Source: Pseudomonadota bacterium
GTDB lineage: Bacteria > Pseudomonadota > Alphaproteobacteria > Acetobacterales > Acetobacteraceae
DNA: 37,313 nt
Direction: 5' to 3'
Assembly: GCA_021780035.1 (NCBI GenBank)
Contig: JAJXZO010000003.1
Location: forward strand, 1 to 37,313
Of this stretch, positions 27,901 to 34,949 are shown piece after piece (position 1 is the stretch's first letter; every line of letters starts with the position of its first letter). Under the pieces are notes generated by a model. It saw nothing but the letters and a program-made list of their open reading frames with translations, did not search any database and was not told the origin of the DNA. The translations under genes and the position numbers were made by a program.

Positions 27901-28122
27901 TTCGACGGGCTGATCCCGACGTTCCAGTACGACCAGACCGCGCCGGCGGAACCCAGCAAGTCGCCCAGGCATCACGCGCACGATCTCCCCGTGGCGATCC
28001 GCGCCAAGAGCTTCGAGGAGGCAACGACGGCGCTGAAGCCGGAGGAGGCATTCGAGGAGGCCTGCCGCTGCCTGCGCTGCGACATCCGCGACTCCGCCCA
28101 CTTCGCCGTCAGCCATCGGTAA
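24952..28122 (+). CDS. hoxF: Fusion of HoxF/NuoF-type NADH dehydrogenase subunit with a GltD-like NAD(P)H flavoprotein
   Basis: A single 1056-residue polypeptide with two flavoprotein modules. Residues 1-110 form a thioredoxin-like 2Fe-2S domain (Cys35; Cys66-x3-Cys70). Residues 140-560 are NuoF/HoxF: GRGGAGFSTGMK at 199 for NADH, CNADEGDPGAYMNRNE at 226 for FMN, and the 4Fe-4S set Cys488, Cys491, Cys494, Cys534. Residues 562-632 hold a GltD-type cluster region (Cys564, 569, 577, 581, 620, 624, 628). Residues 673-985 carry an FAD site (VVGAGPTG, 677-684) and a second dinucleotide site (VIGGGNAAIDCART, 807-820). The tail has Cys1038, 1040, 1043. GltD-like domains use NADPH in glutamate synthase. 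A role joining NADH, NADPH and H2 pools is inference. The start overlaps hoxE; hoxU follows after 12 nt. Confidence 0.95.
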   Translation: MTRIRDLSTFNAVRTTGLGKLRPHHVRIAVGMGTCGTGNGAEAVYSAFADAIFQRGLDATLVSTGCFGFCAEEPLVNLYSPGQPLVILHRVRSEQVNQILDGLLEKNIPEALALCKIEQWDHITAQIDYGAGYPMVPLWNEVPFFQNQKKIVLRNCGIINPDDIEEYIAVGGYQSLYKVLIDRMPELVLEQLKASKLRGRGGAGFSTGMKLEFLFKSNAAQKYLICNADEGDPGAYMNRNEIEGDPHSLLEGMAIGGYITGATKGIIYVRAEYPLAVNRLNKAIAQAREYGLLGQDILGRGFDFDIELVEGAGAFVCGEETALIASLEGRAGRPRPRPPFPAEKGLWGCPTDINNVETWYNLAPIVARGPAWFTETGSTTSAGTKVISLVGKVRNTGLVEMPLGTPLSQYVYDAGGGAADGHSIKAVQTGGPSGGCIPHDLFDTPVDYESLAKLGSIMGSGGMVVMDDDNCMVDVARYFVEFTRSESCGKCTPCRVGLDKALRTLTRITKGEGREEDLVELEELGRMIRDTSLCGLGQSAPNPVLTALRHFRHEFEDHIRAKRCHAGVCLELALSPCENSCPLHMNIPRFLQLYKEGRLADAFESVIMDNPLPASTGRVCQHPCDNRCRRQGIDESVNMREVHRVIADAVLLSDQFEEAVGRVLAKKRKATGKKVAVVGAGPTGLTAAFYLALLGHEVMVFEAHADAGGMLRYALPEYRLPNSVLDREIEIIRRLGVKFTFNTAIGEDITLNDLGSQYNAVFLSIGTWKESQLYLPGNELAGVFVALPFLEAEAKAEPMQLGNHVVVIGGGNAAIDCARTVVRRGSAATVIYRRDRGDMPAIPEEVDAAEKEGVRFRFLATPHRIIGERGGVKAIEVTKTRLGEFDTSGRRRPVATGEVQVVSCTNVILAVGEDVDRDFYRSAGLTITESGMLQVDRYSLESSRENFYAGGDLITGASNVSNAMSYGKDAARNIDARLTGDSHFDGLIPTFQYDQTAPAEPSKSPRHHAHDLPVAIRAKSFEEATTALKPEEAFEEACRCLRCDIRDSAHFAVSHR

Positions 28123-28134
28123 GGAACCACCGCC

Positions 28135-28845
28135 GTGTCTGAACAAATCACGATGCGCATCGACGGTCAGGTCTGCACCGCCAAGGAAGGCCAGACCATC
28201 ATCGAGGTGGCCCAGGCGAACGGGCGCTACATCCCCTCGCTCTGCCACATGCCGGGACTGAGCGCCGACGGCTGCTGCCGCCTGTGCCTGGTGGAGGTCA
28301 CCGGCCTCAACCGCCTGCTGCCGGCCTGCACCACGCCGGTCCGCAACGGCATGTCGGTGGTGACCGACTCGGAACGCCTGAACCAGAACCGGCTGATGGC
28401 CCTGGAACTGCTGTTCAGCGAGCGCAACCACATCTGCGCCGTCTGCGTCTCCAACGGCCACTGCGAGCTGCAGGGACTGGCGCAGCAGCTCGGTCTCACC
28501 CACATCCACTTCACCTACAACTATCCGAAGCTCCCGGTGGATGTCTCGCATCCCCGCTTCGTGCTCGACCACAACCGCTGCATTCTCTGCGCGCGCTGTG
28601 TGCGCGTGTGCGACGAGGTGGAGGGCGCGCACGTGTGGGACATCGCGGGCCGCGGCATCAACTCGATGCTCGTCTCCGACCTGCAGCGGCCCTGGGGCGA
28701 ATCGCAGTCCTGCACCAGTTGCGGCAAGTGCGTGCAAGTGTGCCCGACCGGCGCGCTGGTGGAGAAGGGGCACGCGGTCGAGGAAATGACCAAGCGCAAC
28801 GCCGTCGTCACGCAACTGGCCATCAAGCGGGGCACACACCCATGA
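28135..28845 (+). CDS. hoxU: Hydrogenase diaphorase iron-sulfur subunit HoxU
   Basis: A 236-residue HoxU/NuoG-N-terminal-type protein with a full set of cluster ligands: 2Fe-2S Cys37, 48, 51, 65; a His-ligated 4Fe-4S His99, Cys101, 104, 110; and two ferredoxin-like 4Fe-4S motifs Cys149/152/155/159 and Cys193/196/199/203. It links the HoxF-type flavin site to the HoxYH hydrogenase module. The GTG start at 28135 has AAGGAA 8 nt upstream. Its stop overlaps the hoxY start (ATGA), implying coupled translation and subunit stoichiometry. Confidence 0.96.
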   Translation: MSEQITMRIDGQVCTAKEGQTIIEVAQANGRYIPSLCHMPGLSADGCCRLCLVEVTGLNRLLPACTTPVRNGMSVVTDSERLNQNRLMALELLFSERNHICAVCVSNGHCELQGLAQQLGLTHIHFTYNYPKLPVDVSHPRFVLDHNRCILCARCVRVCDEVEGAHVWDIAGRGINSMLVSDLQRPWGESQSCTSCGKCVQVCPTGALVEKGHAVEEMTKRNAVVTQLAIKRGTHP

Positions 28846-29372
28846 AAAAGGCGCGCGTGGCCACGATGTGGCTCGATGCCTGTTCCGGCTGTCACATGTC
28901 CTTCCTCGACATCGACGAGGCGTTGCTCGACGTCGCGCCGAAGATCGATCTGGTCTACGGGCCGCTCGTCGATGCACAGGAATTTCCCGACGACGTGGAT
29001 GTCTGCATCATCGAAGGCGCCATCGGCAATCAGGACGACGTGGAGCGGGTGAAGCGTGCCCGTGAACGCTCGCGCATCCTGGTGGCGCTCGGCGACTGCG
29101 CCACCACTGGTAACGTTCCTTCCATGCGCAACCCGATCCCGGTGAAGACCATTCTCGAGCGGGTCTATATCGAGGGTGCGGAGGGGCAGAAGGTCATTCC
29201 CACTCAGGGCGTGCCGGCGCTGATGCGCCACGCGCGACCGCTGCACGAACTGGTGAAGATCGACCTCCACGTGCCCGGCTGCCCGCCGCCGGCGCCCGCC
29301 ATCCTCTACGTCGTCAGCGAACTGCTGGCCGGTCGCATTCCCGATCTGAAATCGAAGGTGCGCTTTGGCTGA
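28842..29372 (+). CDS. hoxY: [NiFe]-hydrogenase small subunit HoxY
   Basis: A 176-residue small subunit carrying only the proximal 4Fe-4S cluster: Cys14 and Cys17 in [13 protein letters not shown], Cys86 in GDCATTGN and Cys147 in [10 protein letters not shown]. There is no Tat signal peptide, so the enzyme is cytoplasmic. Length and the single cluster are typical of group 3d bidirectional hydrogenases. The ATG overlaps the hoxU stop. Electrons are expected to pass from the Ni-Fe site in HoxH to HoxU through this cluster. Confidence 0.95.
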   Translation: MKKARVATMWLDACSGCHMSFLDIDEALLDVAPKIDLVYGPLVDAQEFPDDVDVCIIEGAIGNQDDVERVKRARERSRILVALGDCATTGNVPSMRNPIPVKTILERVYIEGAEGQKVIPTQGVPALMRHARPLHELVKIDLHVPGCPPPAPAILYVVSELLAGRIPDLKSKVRFG

Positions 29373-29382
29373 GGAACAAGTC

Positions 29383-30801
29383 ATGCGGACAATCACCATT
29401 GACCCGGTTTCGCGCATCGAGGGCCACGCCAAGATCTCGATCCACCTCGACGCCGACGGCCACGTCGCCGACACCGTCTTCCACGTCACCCAGCTGCGCG
29501 GCTTCGAGAAGTTCGCGGAGGGACGGCCGTTCTACGAGATGCCGGCGATCACCGCGCGCATCTGCGGCATCTGCCCGGTAAGCCACCTGCTCGCCTCGGT
29601 GAAGGCGTGCGACGCCATCATGAGCGTGCGCATCCCTCCGGCGGCGGCGAAGCTGCGCGAGCTGCTGCACTGCGCGCAGATCGTGCAGTCGCACGCGTTG
29701 AGCTTCTTCCATCTCTCCTCCCCCGACCTGCTGCTCGGCTTCGACTCCGACCCGGCGAAACGCAACGTGCTCGGCGTCATCGAGGCCTTCCCCGACCTCG
29801 CGCGCGACGGCATCGCGCTGCGCAAGTTCGGCCAGCAGGCGATCGAGGGGCTGGCGAAGGAGCGCGTGCACCCGTCGTGGACGGTTCCCGGCGGCGTCAA
29901 CGCTCCCCTCGACCCGGCCGTGCGCGACCGCATCCGCGCGGGCCTGCCGCAGGCGAAGGAAATCGCTCTCCGCACCATCGCCTTCTTCAAGGGCGTGGTG
30001 GACCAGTTCAAGGAGGAGATCGCCAACTTCGGCAACACGCACACGATGCACGCGGGCCTCGTGGATGCCGAGGGCAACGTGCAGTTCTACGACGGCAACG
30101 TCCGCTTCATCGACGCCGAGGGCAAGGTGGTGGTGGACCGCATGGAGTCCGCCGACTACTCCCGGTACATCGGCGAGGCGGCGCTGCCCTACTCCTACCT
30201 GAAGGCGCCGTTCTTCAAGCCGCGCGGATTCCCCGAGGGCATCTACCGCGTCGGCCCGCTCGGACGCATGAACGTCGCCACCCGCTGCGGCACGCCCGCC
30301 GCCGACGCCGAGTTCGCGGAATACCACCAGCGCTACGGCAAGGTGGTGCATTCTTCCTTCCATTTCCACTACGCGCGGCTGATCGAGCTGCTCTACGGCG
30401 TGGAACGGATGGAGGCGCTGCTCGAAGACGAGTCCATTCTCGACCGGCACGTTCGCGCCCATGCCGGGGTGAACGCGCTGGAAGGCGTGGGCATCATCGA
30501 GGCGCCCCGCGGCACGCTGATCCACCACTACAAGGTGAACGAGGAGGGCGCGATCACCTGGGCCAACCTAATCGTCGCCACCGGCAACAACAACCTCGCC
30601 ATCGGCCGCAGCGTCGACCAAGTCGCGAAGCACTTCATCCACGGCAAGAAGATCAAGGAAGGTATGCTGAACCGCGTCGCCGCGGTGGTGCGGGCCTACG
30701 ACCCCTGCCTCAGCTGCTCCACCCACGCCGCCGACCAGTATCCGCTGGAGATCAACCTGGTGGACGCCGACGGCACGCGTCTGCAGACGCTGCGGAGCTG
30801 A
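29383..30801 (+). CDS. hoxH: [NiFe]-hydrogenase large subunit HoxH
   Basis: A 472-residue catalytic subunit. Nickel ligands are Cys61 and Cys64 ([10 protein letters not shown]) and Cys442 and Cys445 (DPCLSCSTH). Residues 449-472, after His448, form a 24-residue C-terminal extension expected to be cut off by a maturation protease once the Ni-Fe(CN)2CO centre is built; the protease gene at 31116-31583 is a good candidate. ATG 29383 has GAGGAA 6 nt upstream and is preferred over TTG 29365. Sequence style (VSRIEGHAKI, EAPRGTLIHHYKV) fits HoxH of group 3d, but group assignment needs phylogeny. Confidence 0.96.
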   Translation: MRTITIDPVSRIEGHAKISIHLDADGHVADTVFHVTQLRGFEKFAEGRPFYEMPAITARICGICPVSHLLASVKACDAIMSVRIPPAAAKLRELLHCAQIVQSHALSFFHLSSPDLLLGFDSDPAKRNVLGVIEAFPDLARDGIALRKFGQQAIEGLAKERVHPSWTVPGGVNAPLDPAVRDRIRAGLPQAKEIALRTIAFFKGVVDQFKEEIANFGNTHTMHAGLVDAEGNVQFYDGNVRFIDAEGKVVVDRMESADYSRYIGEAALPYSYLKAPFFKPRGFPEGIYRVGPLGRMNVATRCGTPAADAEFAEYHQRYGKVVHSSFHFHYARLIELLYGVERMEALLEDESILDRHVRAHAGVNALEGVGIIEAPRGTLIHHYKVNEEGAITWANLIVATGNNNLAIGRSVDQVAKHFIHGKKIKEGMLNRVAAVVRAYDPCLSCSTHAADQYPLEINLVDADGTRLQTLRS

Positions 30802-30811
30802 GACACCCCGC

Positions 30812-30847
30812 CGGGAAGGCCGGGAGCGGCTCCTCCCCGCCTTCCCG
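30812..30847. terminator. Strong hairpin after hoxH, probably bidirectional terminator
   Basis: The arms GGGAAGGC (30813-30820) and GCCTTCCC (30839-30846), then GGGAG (30822-30826) and CTCCC (30833-30837), form a near-continuous 14-bp stem with a C/C mismatch and a 6-nt loop. A C-G pair extends it at 30812/30847. It lies 11 nt after the hoxH stop and 27 nt beyond the stop of the convergent small gene. There is no long T tract on either side, so its strength as an intrinsic terminator is uncertain. Confidence 0.65.
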
Positions 30848-30873
30848 TTCCCGCCACCGGCTTTCCGGGCTGG

Positions 30874-31119
30874 TCACCTCGGCGCGCCGAGCCGCTTTTG
30901 CACCGCCCAGCGCGGGCGCAGGCCGGCGATCGGCAGCCGCGGCAGCACCATCACCAGGATCGCCGGAGAGACGAGCAGCCACATCGTCCCGACTGTGACG
31001 TAGAGCGGCGCCGCGAACCCCTTCAGGCGCCACATGCCGGCATCGGCGACGCGACCGGTGGCCGGATCGGGGAAAGACGAACCCACCGCCTGTCTCTCCG
31101 CATGCGCCACCTCCCTCAC
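30874..31119 (-). CDS. Small single-pass membrane protein coupled to the hydrogenase protease gene (unknown function)
   Basis: An 81-residue protein with a charged N-terminus, a hydrophobic segment at about 37-65 (PLYVTVGTMWLLVSPAILVM and the next residues) and a basic Arg/Lys tail. No known domain is recognised. The GTG start at 31119 overlaps the stop of the upstream protease gene as GTGA, an arrangement typical of translationally coupled real genes. It lies between the two hydrogenase operons and converges with hoxH. Coupling is the main evidence, since the protein itself is too short and featureless to place. Confidence 0.55.
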   Translation of the reverse strand: MREVAHAERQAVGSSFPDPATGRVADAGMWRLKGFAAPLYVTVGTMWLLVSPAILVMVLPRLPIAGLRPRWAVQKRLGAPR

Positions 31120-31583
31120 CCGTCTTCGCCTGCCCTGTATTCCGCGAGCAGGCGGCGCACCGTGGCGACGGCCCGCGGCAGCGCGTTCGCCACCGCCGGG
31201 GATAGTCCTTCGCCGATCTCCATCGCGTCCGCACCCACGGCGACGAGCACGGTCCGGGCCGCGCTGCCGTAGAGCGTCACCGCCAGCGTGAGCAGCGCCC
31301 CGGGGTCGAGATGGTGCACGATCCCCGAGGCCGGCAACGCGGTGGCATGTTGGGCGGATGTGCGAATGCTGCCCGCCGGGGCGTCGGCCACGGCATCGAC
31401 GAACACGGCGAAGGCGGCGCCGGCGAGGCTCTCCGCCAGTTCCGGCGTCAGTTGCTGGCAGAACACCACCGTCACGTCGGGGGCGTCGGCCTCGGCAGCG
31501 ATGGCCTGCGCCACGGCCTGCCCGATGCCGTCGTCACCGCGGAGCGGATTGCCGTAGCCGATGACGAGAGCCTTGCCGCCCAC
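31116..31583 (-). CDS. hoxW: Hydrogenase maturation protease (HoxW/HyaD family)
   Basis: A 155-residue peptidase that trims the C-terminal extension of a hydrogenase large subunit. Family features are VIGYGNPLRGDDGIG at the N-terminus (acidic Ni-sensing residue in RGDD), FVDAVADAP (second acidic residue) and HHLDPGALL (His). The GTG at 31583 begins GGKALVIGYG and has AGGGA about 8 nt upstream; a longer ATG frame to 31658 would add an unrelated N-terminus. It is transcribed away from the hyd operon and toward hoxH. By position it most likely serves HoxH, since the hyd operon has its own protease. Confidence 0.92.
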   Translation of the reverse strand: MGGKALVIGYGNPLRGDDGIGQAVAQAIAAEADAPDVTVVFCQQLTPELAESLAGAAFAVFVDAVADAPAGSIRTSAQHATALPASGIVHHLDPGALLTLAVTLYGSAARTVLVAVGADAMEIGEGLSPAVANALPRAVATVRRLLAEYRAGEDG

Positions 31584-31676
31584 CCCGGATTCCCTGCGCG
31601 AAGCCCTGCGTGCCGATGTACACGCAAAGTTTGACCCGCCAAATCGGCAGGTTTCCACTACAAAATTGAAACCTCA

Positions 31677-31690
31677 TTGATATAGATCAA
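31677..31690 (+). promoter_or_regulatory. Perfect FNR/FixK-type site upstream of the hyd operon (TTGAT-N4-ATCAA)
   Basis: TTGAT (31677-31681), spacer ATAG and ATCAA (31686-31690) match the FNR/FixK/Anr consensus exactly. The centre is at 31683.5. A class II promoter would start near 31725, and TAGGCT at 31712-31717 fits a -10 element at the right distance. It is 64-77 nt upstream of hydB. Since the region also faces hoxW (start 31583), the site could act on both, but spacing favours hydB. Confidence 0.8.
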
Positions 31691-31753
31691 AGCGCCGTCA
31701 CAATAAACCTTTAGGCTAGAAGGCCAATAGCCGAACGTCAAGGGGAACCTGGG

Positions 31754-32902
31754 ATGACCACCATCCGTGCCCTGCCCCCCGGCAGTGCGGTGCTCAGGCT
31801 CGACGGCCTGCAGCAGCTCATCGCGGCACTGGCGGTCCGCGGCTACGAGATCGTCGGCCCCGTCGAGCGCGACGGGGCGATCCTTTACGACCGCATCGCC
31901 TCCACCGCCGACCTCCCGGCCGGACGAACCGACCGGCAGGAGCCTGGCTCCTACCGGCTGGAGCCCCGGGCCGACGGCGCCCTGTTCGCCTATGCCGTGG
32001 GTCCGCACTCCTGGAAGCGCTACCTGCACAGGCCGAACGAGACGCTGTTCAAAAGCCGCCGCGTCGGCGAGGAACTGGTGTTCGATCCGCCGGCCGGACC
32101 ACCGCCGCGCACCGCCTTCCTCGGCGTGCGCCCCTGCGAACTGGTGGCGATCTTCGTGCAGGACCGCGTGCTGATGGAGGGCCACTACGTCAACACCGGC
32201 TACAAGGCGCGCCGCGAGGCCACCTTCCTGGTGGTGGTGAACTGCGGCAGCCCCGCGGCCACCTGCTTCTGCACCTCGATGCACACCGGCCCTCGGGCCA
32301 CCGGCGGATTCGACATCGCGCTGACGGAATTGCTCGCCGACGGCCGGCAGGAGTTCCTGGCCGAACCCGGCACCGACGGCGGCGCCGCCCTGCTCGCCTA
32401 CCTGCCCACCCGCCCCGCCACCGAGGCCGATTGGCAGGCGGCGCTTGCCGTCACCGCGCAGGCGGTGGCGTCGATCGGCCGACGCATGCCGCCGGGGAAC
32501 GAAATCAAGGCGGCGCTGCAATCGAACCCGGAACACGCGCGCTGGGACGACGTGGCCAGGCGCTGCCTCGCTTGCGCCAACTGCACGCTGGTCTGCCCCA
32601 CCTGTTTCTGCACCACGGTGGAAGACCGCAGCGATCTCGACGGGCAGGGAGCGGCGCGCGTGCGGCGCTGGGACTCCTGCTTCACCCGCGACTTCTCATA
32701 CGTTCACGGCGGGGCGGTGCGCACGCAAACGCGATCACGCTTCCGCCAGTGGATGACACATAAGCTGGCACACTGGTGGGATCAGTTCGGCACCTCGGGC
32801 TGCGTCGGCTGCGGCCGTTGCATTGCCTGGTGTCCGGCCGGCATTGATATCACCGTGGAAGCGGCTGCGTTCACAGAGGGGCAAAATCATGGAATCACTT
32901 GA
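31754..32902 (+). CDS. hydB: Sulfhydrogenase-type iron-sulfur subunit beta (HydB)
   Basis: A 382-residue protein of the group 3b hydrogenase beta-subunit family. The N-terminal two thirds have the conserved [11 protein letters not shown] (about 123-133) and [15 protein letters not shown] (162-176) motifs. Residues 271-281 hold Cys271/274/277/281 and residues 350-360 hold Cys350/353/356/360, two 4Fe-4S clusters. It wires the hydrogenase to the HydG flavin subunit. ATG 31754 has AGGGGAA 8 nt upstream. Its 3' end overlaps the next gene by 14 nt. Confidence 0.94.
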   Translation: MTTIRALPPGSAVLRLDGLQQLIAALAVRGYEIVGPVERDGAILYDRIASTADLPAGRTDRQEPGSYRLEPRADGALFAYAVGPHSWKRYLHRPNETLFKSRRVGEELVFDPPAGPPPRTAFLGVRPCELVAIFVQDRVLMEGHYVNTGYKARREATFLVVVNCGSPAATCFCTSMHTGPRATGGFDIALTELLADGRQEFLAEPGTDGGAALLAYLPTRPATEADWQAALAVTAQAVASIGRRMPPGNEIKAALQSNPEHARWDDVARRCLACANCTLVCPTCFCTTVEDRSDLDGQGAARVRRWDSCFTRDFSYVHGGAVRTQTRSRFRQWMTHKLAHWWDQFGTSGCVGCGRCIAWCPAGIDITVEAAAFTEGQNHGIT

Positions 32903-33356
32903 GCGGATCATTCTCGAACAGACCCTGTTCGCCGGGCTCGACCCGGACATCGCGCAACTCGTGACGGGCTGCGCGCGCAACCTGCATTTCGAGCCGGGCG
33001 CCTACCTGTTCCACGAAGGCGAGGATGCCAAGGAGTTCTACCTCATCCGCCACGGCGAGGTCGTGCTCGAGATCACCGCGCCGGGCCGGCGCACGCTCGT
33101 CCTCAGCACCATCAAGGATGGGGAGGTCGTGGGCGCATCGTGGCTCATTCCCCCCTACCGCTGGAACAGCGACGCCCGCGCCCGCGGTCATGTGCGTGCG
33201 CTCGGCTTCAACGCCGAGTGCCTGCGCCGCAAGTGCGACGAGGACGCGCGCGTCGGCTACGAGATGACCAAGAGGTTCATGCCGATGATGGTCAACCGGT
33301 TGCAGGCAGCCTACCTGCAACTGCTCGACGTCTACGGCCGGCCGGAAGGCAGTTGA
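32889..33356 (+). CDS. Cyclic nucleotide-binding-domain protein without DNA-binding domain
   Basis: A 155-residue protein consisting of a Crp/cNMP-type beta-roll: ILEQTLFAGLDPDIAQLV, FEPGAYLFHEGEDAKEFYLIRHGEVVLEI and TIKDGEVVGASWLI, then a helix containing KRFMPMMVNRLQAAYLQLL. There is no helix-turn-helix after the C-helix, so it is not a normal Crp/Fnr regulator. The phosphate-binding cassette (GEVVGASWLI) lacks a clear Arg, so cAMP binding is unsure. It is tightly embedded between hydB (overlap 14 nt) and hydG, suggesting a structural or allosteric role in the hydrogenase. The ATG at 32889 is preferred over a TTG at 32823. Confidence 0.9.
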   Translation: MESLERIILEQTLFAGLDPDIAQLVTGCARNLHFEPGAYLFHEGEDAKEFYLIRHGEVVLEITAPGRRTLVLSTIKDGEVVGASWLIPPYRWNSDARARGHVRALGFNAECLRRKCDEDARVGYEMTKRFMPMMVNRLQAAYLQLLDVYGRPEGS

Positions 33357-33358
33357 AC

Positions 33359-34180
33359 GTGGACCCATATGTACCGCTACCCTACCGGGTGCTCGCCACC
33401 CGCAAGGATACGCCCGATGTGGTGACTCTCGATCTCGCACCGGTCGGCGACTCCATCCCGGAGCCGCAGCCGGGGCAGTTCACCATGCTCTACGTATTCG
33501 GCGTGGGCGAAGCGCCGATCAGCGTCAGCGGCGCGCCAGTGGACGGCAACCCGCTGGTGCAGACGGTGCGCGCCGTCGGCGCCGTCAGCAACGCCATCAC
33601 CCGGCTTCGTCCTGGCCAGGAGATCGGCGTGCGCGGCCCCTACGGCACCGCCTGGCCGGTGGAGAGCGCCACCGGCCACGACATCCTGTTCGTCGCCGGC
33701 GGCCTCGGCCTCGCGCCGCTGCGCCCGGCGATCCGCCATGTCCTCTCCAACCGCGACCGCTACGGCCGCGTCTCCCTGCTCTATGGCACCCGCGGCCCGG
33801 AAGACATGCTCTACCGCGACGAGCTGGCCGAGTGGCGGCGCATGCTCGACGTCGAGATCGAGGTCACCGTCGATCACGCCGACCGCACCTGGCGCGGCAC
33901 TGTCGGCGTCGTCACTAAGTTGATCCCGCGCGCCGATTTCGACCCCGAGCGCACCACGGCGATGGTCTGCGGGCCGGAAGTGATGATGCGCTTCTCGGTC
34001 CTCGCGCTGCAGGTCGCGGGGCTGCCGTTCGAGCGCACCTTCCTCTCGCTGGAGCGGGCGATGAAATGCGGCCTGGGGCTCTGCGGCCGCTGCCAGTTCG
34101 GCGCCCATTTCGTGTGCCAGGAAGGCGCGGTGATCAGCTACGACCGCATCGCCCACATCTTCACCGTGCGGGAGATCTGA
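33359..34180 (+). CDS. hydG: Hydrogenase FAD/NAD(P)-binding subunit gamma (HydG)
   Basis: A 273-residue ferredoxin-NADP reductase-type protein. FAD-binding region is about 1-105 ([20 protein letters not shown]), nucleotide-binding region about 107-230 ([37 protein letters not shown]), and a C-terminal 2Fe-2S motif uses Cys237, Cys242, Cys245 and Cys253. This is the PyrK/HydG layout; in group 3b enzymes it passes electrons between the hydrogenase and NADP(H). The GTG at 33359, 9 nt after GGAAGG, is preferred over TTG 33353. It starts 2 nt after the preceding stop and ends 1 nt before hydD. Confidence 0.94.
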   Translation: MDPYVPLPYRVLATRKDTPDVVTLDLAPVGDSIPEPQPGQFTMLYVFGVGEAPISVSGAPVDGNPLVQTVRAVGAVSNAITRLRPGQEIGVRGPYGTAWPVESATGHDILFVAGGLGLAPLRPAIRHVLSNRDRYGRVSLLYGTRGPEDMLYRDELAEWRRMLDVEIEVTVDHADRTWRGTVGVVTKLIPRADFDPERTTAMVCGPEVMMRFSVLALQVAGLPFERTFLSLERAMKCGLGLCGRCQFGAHFVCQEGAVISYDRIAHIFTVREI

Positions 34181-34181
34181 G

Positions 34182-34949
34182 ATGTCCCGGCCCAGGCTTG
34201 CCGTCGTCAAGTTCGCCTCCTGCGACGGGTGCCAGTTGTCCCTGCTTGACTGCGAGGACGAACTGATCGCCGTCGCCGGTGCGGTGGAAATCGCCAATTT
34301 CCCCGAGGCATCGCGGGCGGTGCAGCCCGGCCCCTACGACGTCACCCTGGTGGAAGGCAGCATCACCACGCCGCACGACGTGGCGCGCATTCGCGAGATC
34401 CGCGCCGATTCCGGGCTGCTGGTCGCCATCGGCGCCTGCGCCACCGCCGGCGGCATCCAGGCGCTGCGCAACTTCGCCGACGCGGGGGAATACGTCAGCG
34501 CGGTCTACGCGCATCCCGAATACATCCGCACGCTGGCCACTTCGACGCCGATCAGCGACCACGTGAAGGTCGATTACGAACTGCGCGGCTGCCCCGTGAG
34601 CAAGCGGCAGTTGCTGGAACTCGTCTCCGCCCTGCTCGCCGAGCGCCGCCCCGAGTTGCCGGTGCACAGCGTCTGCGTCGAGTGCAAGCTCGCCGGCAAG
34701 GTGTGCGTGATGGTGGCGCACGGCACGCCGTGCCTCGGCCCGGTCACGCAGTGCGGCTGCGCCGCGCTCTGCCCCGGCTTCGCCCGCGGCTGCTACGGCT
34801 GCTTCGGCCCGGCCGAGACCACCAACACCACGGCGCTTGCCGCGCGGTGGCAGGCTCTCGGAACCACCCCGCGCGACGTACAGCGCGCATTCCGAACCTT
34901 CAACGCCGGCGCCGAACCCTTCCGCCGGGAGTCCGAATCCCATGGGTGA
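34182..34949 (+). CDS. hydD: Sulfhydrogenase-type [NiFe]-hydrogenase small subunit delta (HydD)
   Basis: A 255-residue cytoplasmic small subunit without a Tat signal. Proximal cluster ligands are Cys14 and Cys17 ([12 protein letters not shown]), Cys86 (GACATAGG) and Cys137 (RGCPVSKRQ). The C-terminal part holds nine more cysteines (165, 168, 175, 184, 191, 193, 197, 204, 207), enough for two further clusters. This arrangement is that of group 3b, unlike the single-cluster HoxY upstream. The last 8 nt overlap hydA, so the catalytic pair is translationally linked. Confidence 0.95.
   Translation: MSRPRLAVVKFASCDGCQLSLLDCEDELIAVAGAVEIANFPEASRAVQPGPYDVTLVEGSITTPHDVARIREIRADSGLLVAIGACATAGGIQALRNFADAGEYVSAVYAHPEYIRTLATSTPISDHVKVDYELRGCPVSKRQLLELVSALLAERRPELPVHSVCVECKLAGKVCVMVAHGTPCLGPVTQCGCAALCPGFARGCYGCFGPAETTNTTALAARWQALGTTPRDVQRAFRTFNAGAEPFRRESESHG

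Noticed and set aside
24889-28977. A 1362-codon open frame on the minus strand opposite the HoxF fusion and hoxU
   Set aside because: Same GC-driven artefact: low-complexity Ala/Val/Arg/His composition, no motif, and full overlap with well-supported genes on the plus strand.
31584-31658. Longer ATG start for the HoxW-type protease at 31658
   Set aside because: The extra residues are not protease-like, and the family start with the GxGN motif close to the N-terminus fits the GTG at 31583, which has a Shine-Dalgarno-like run.
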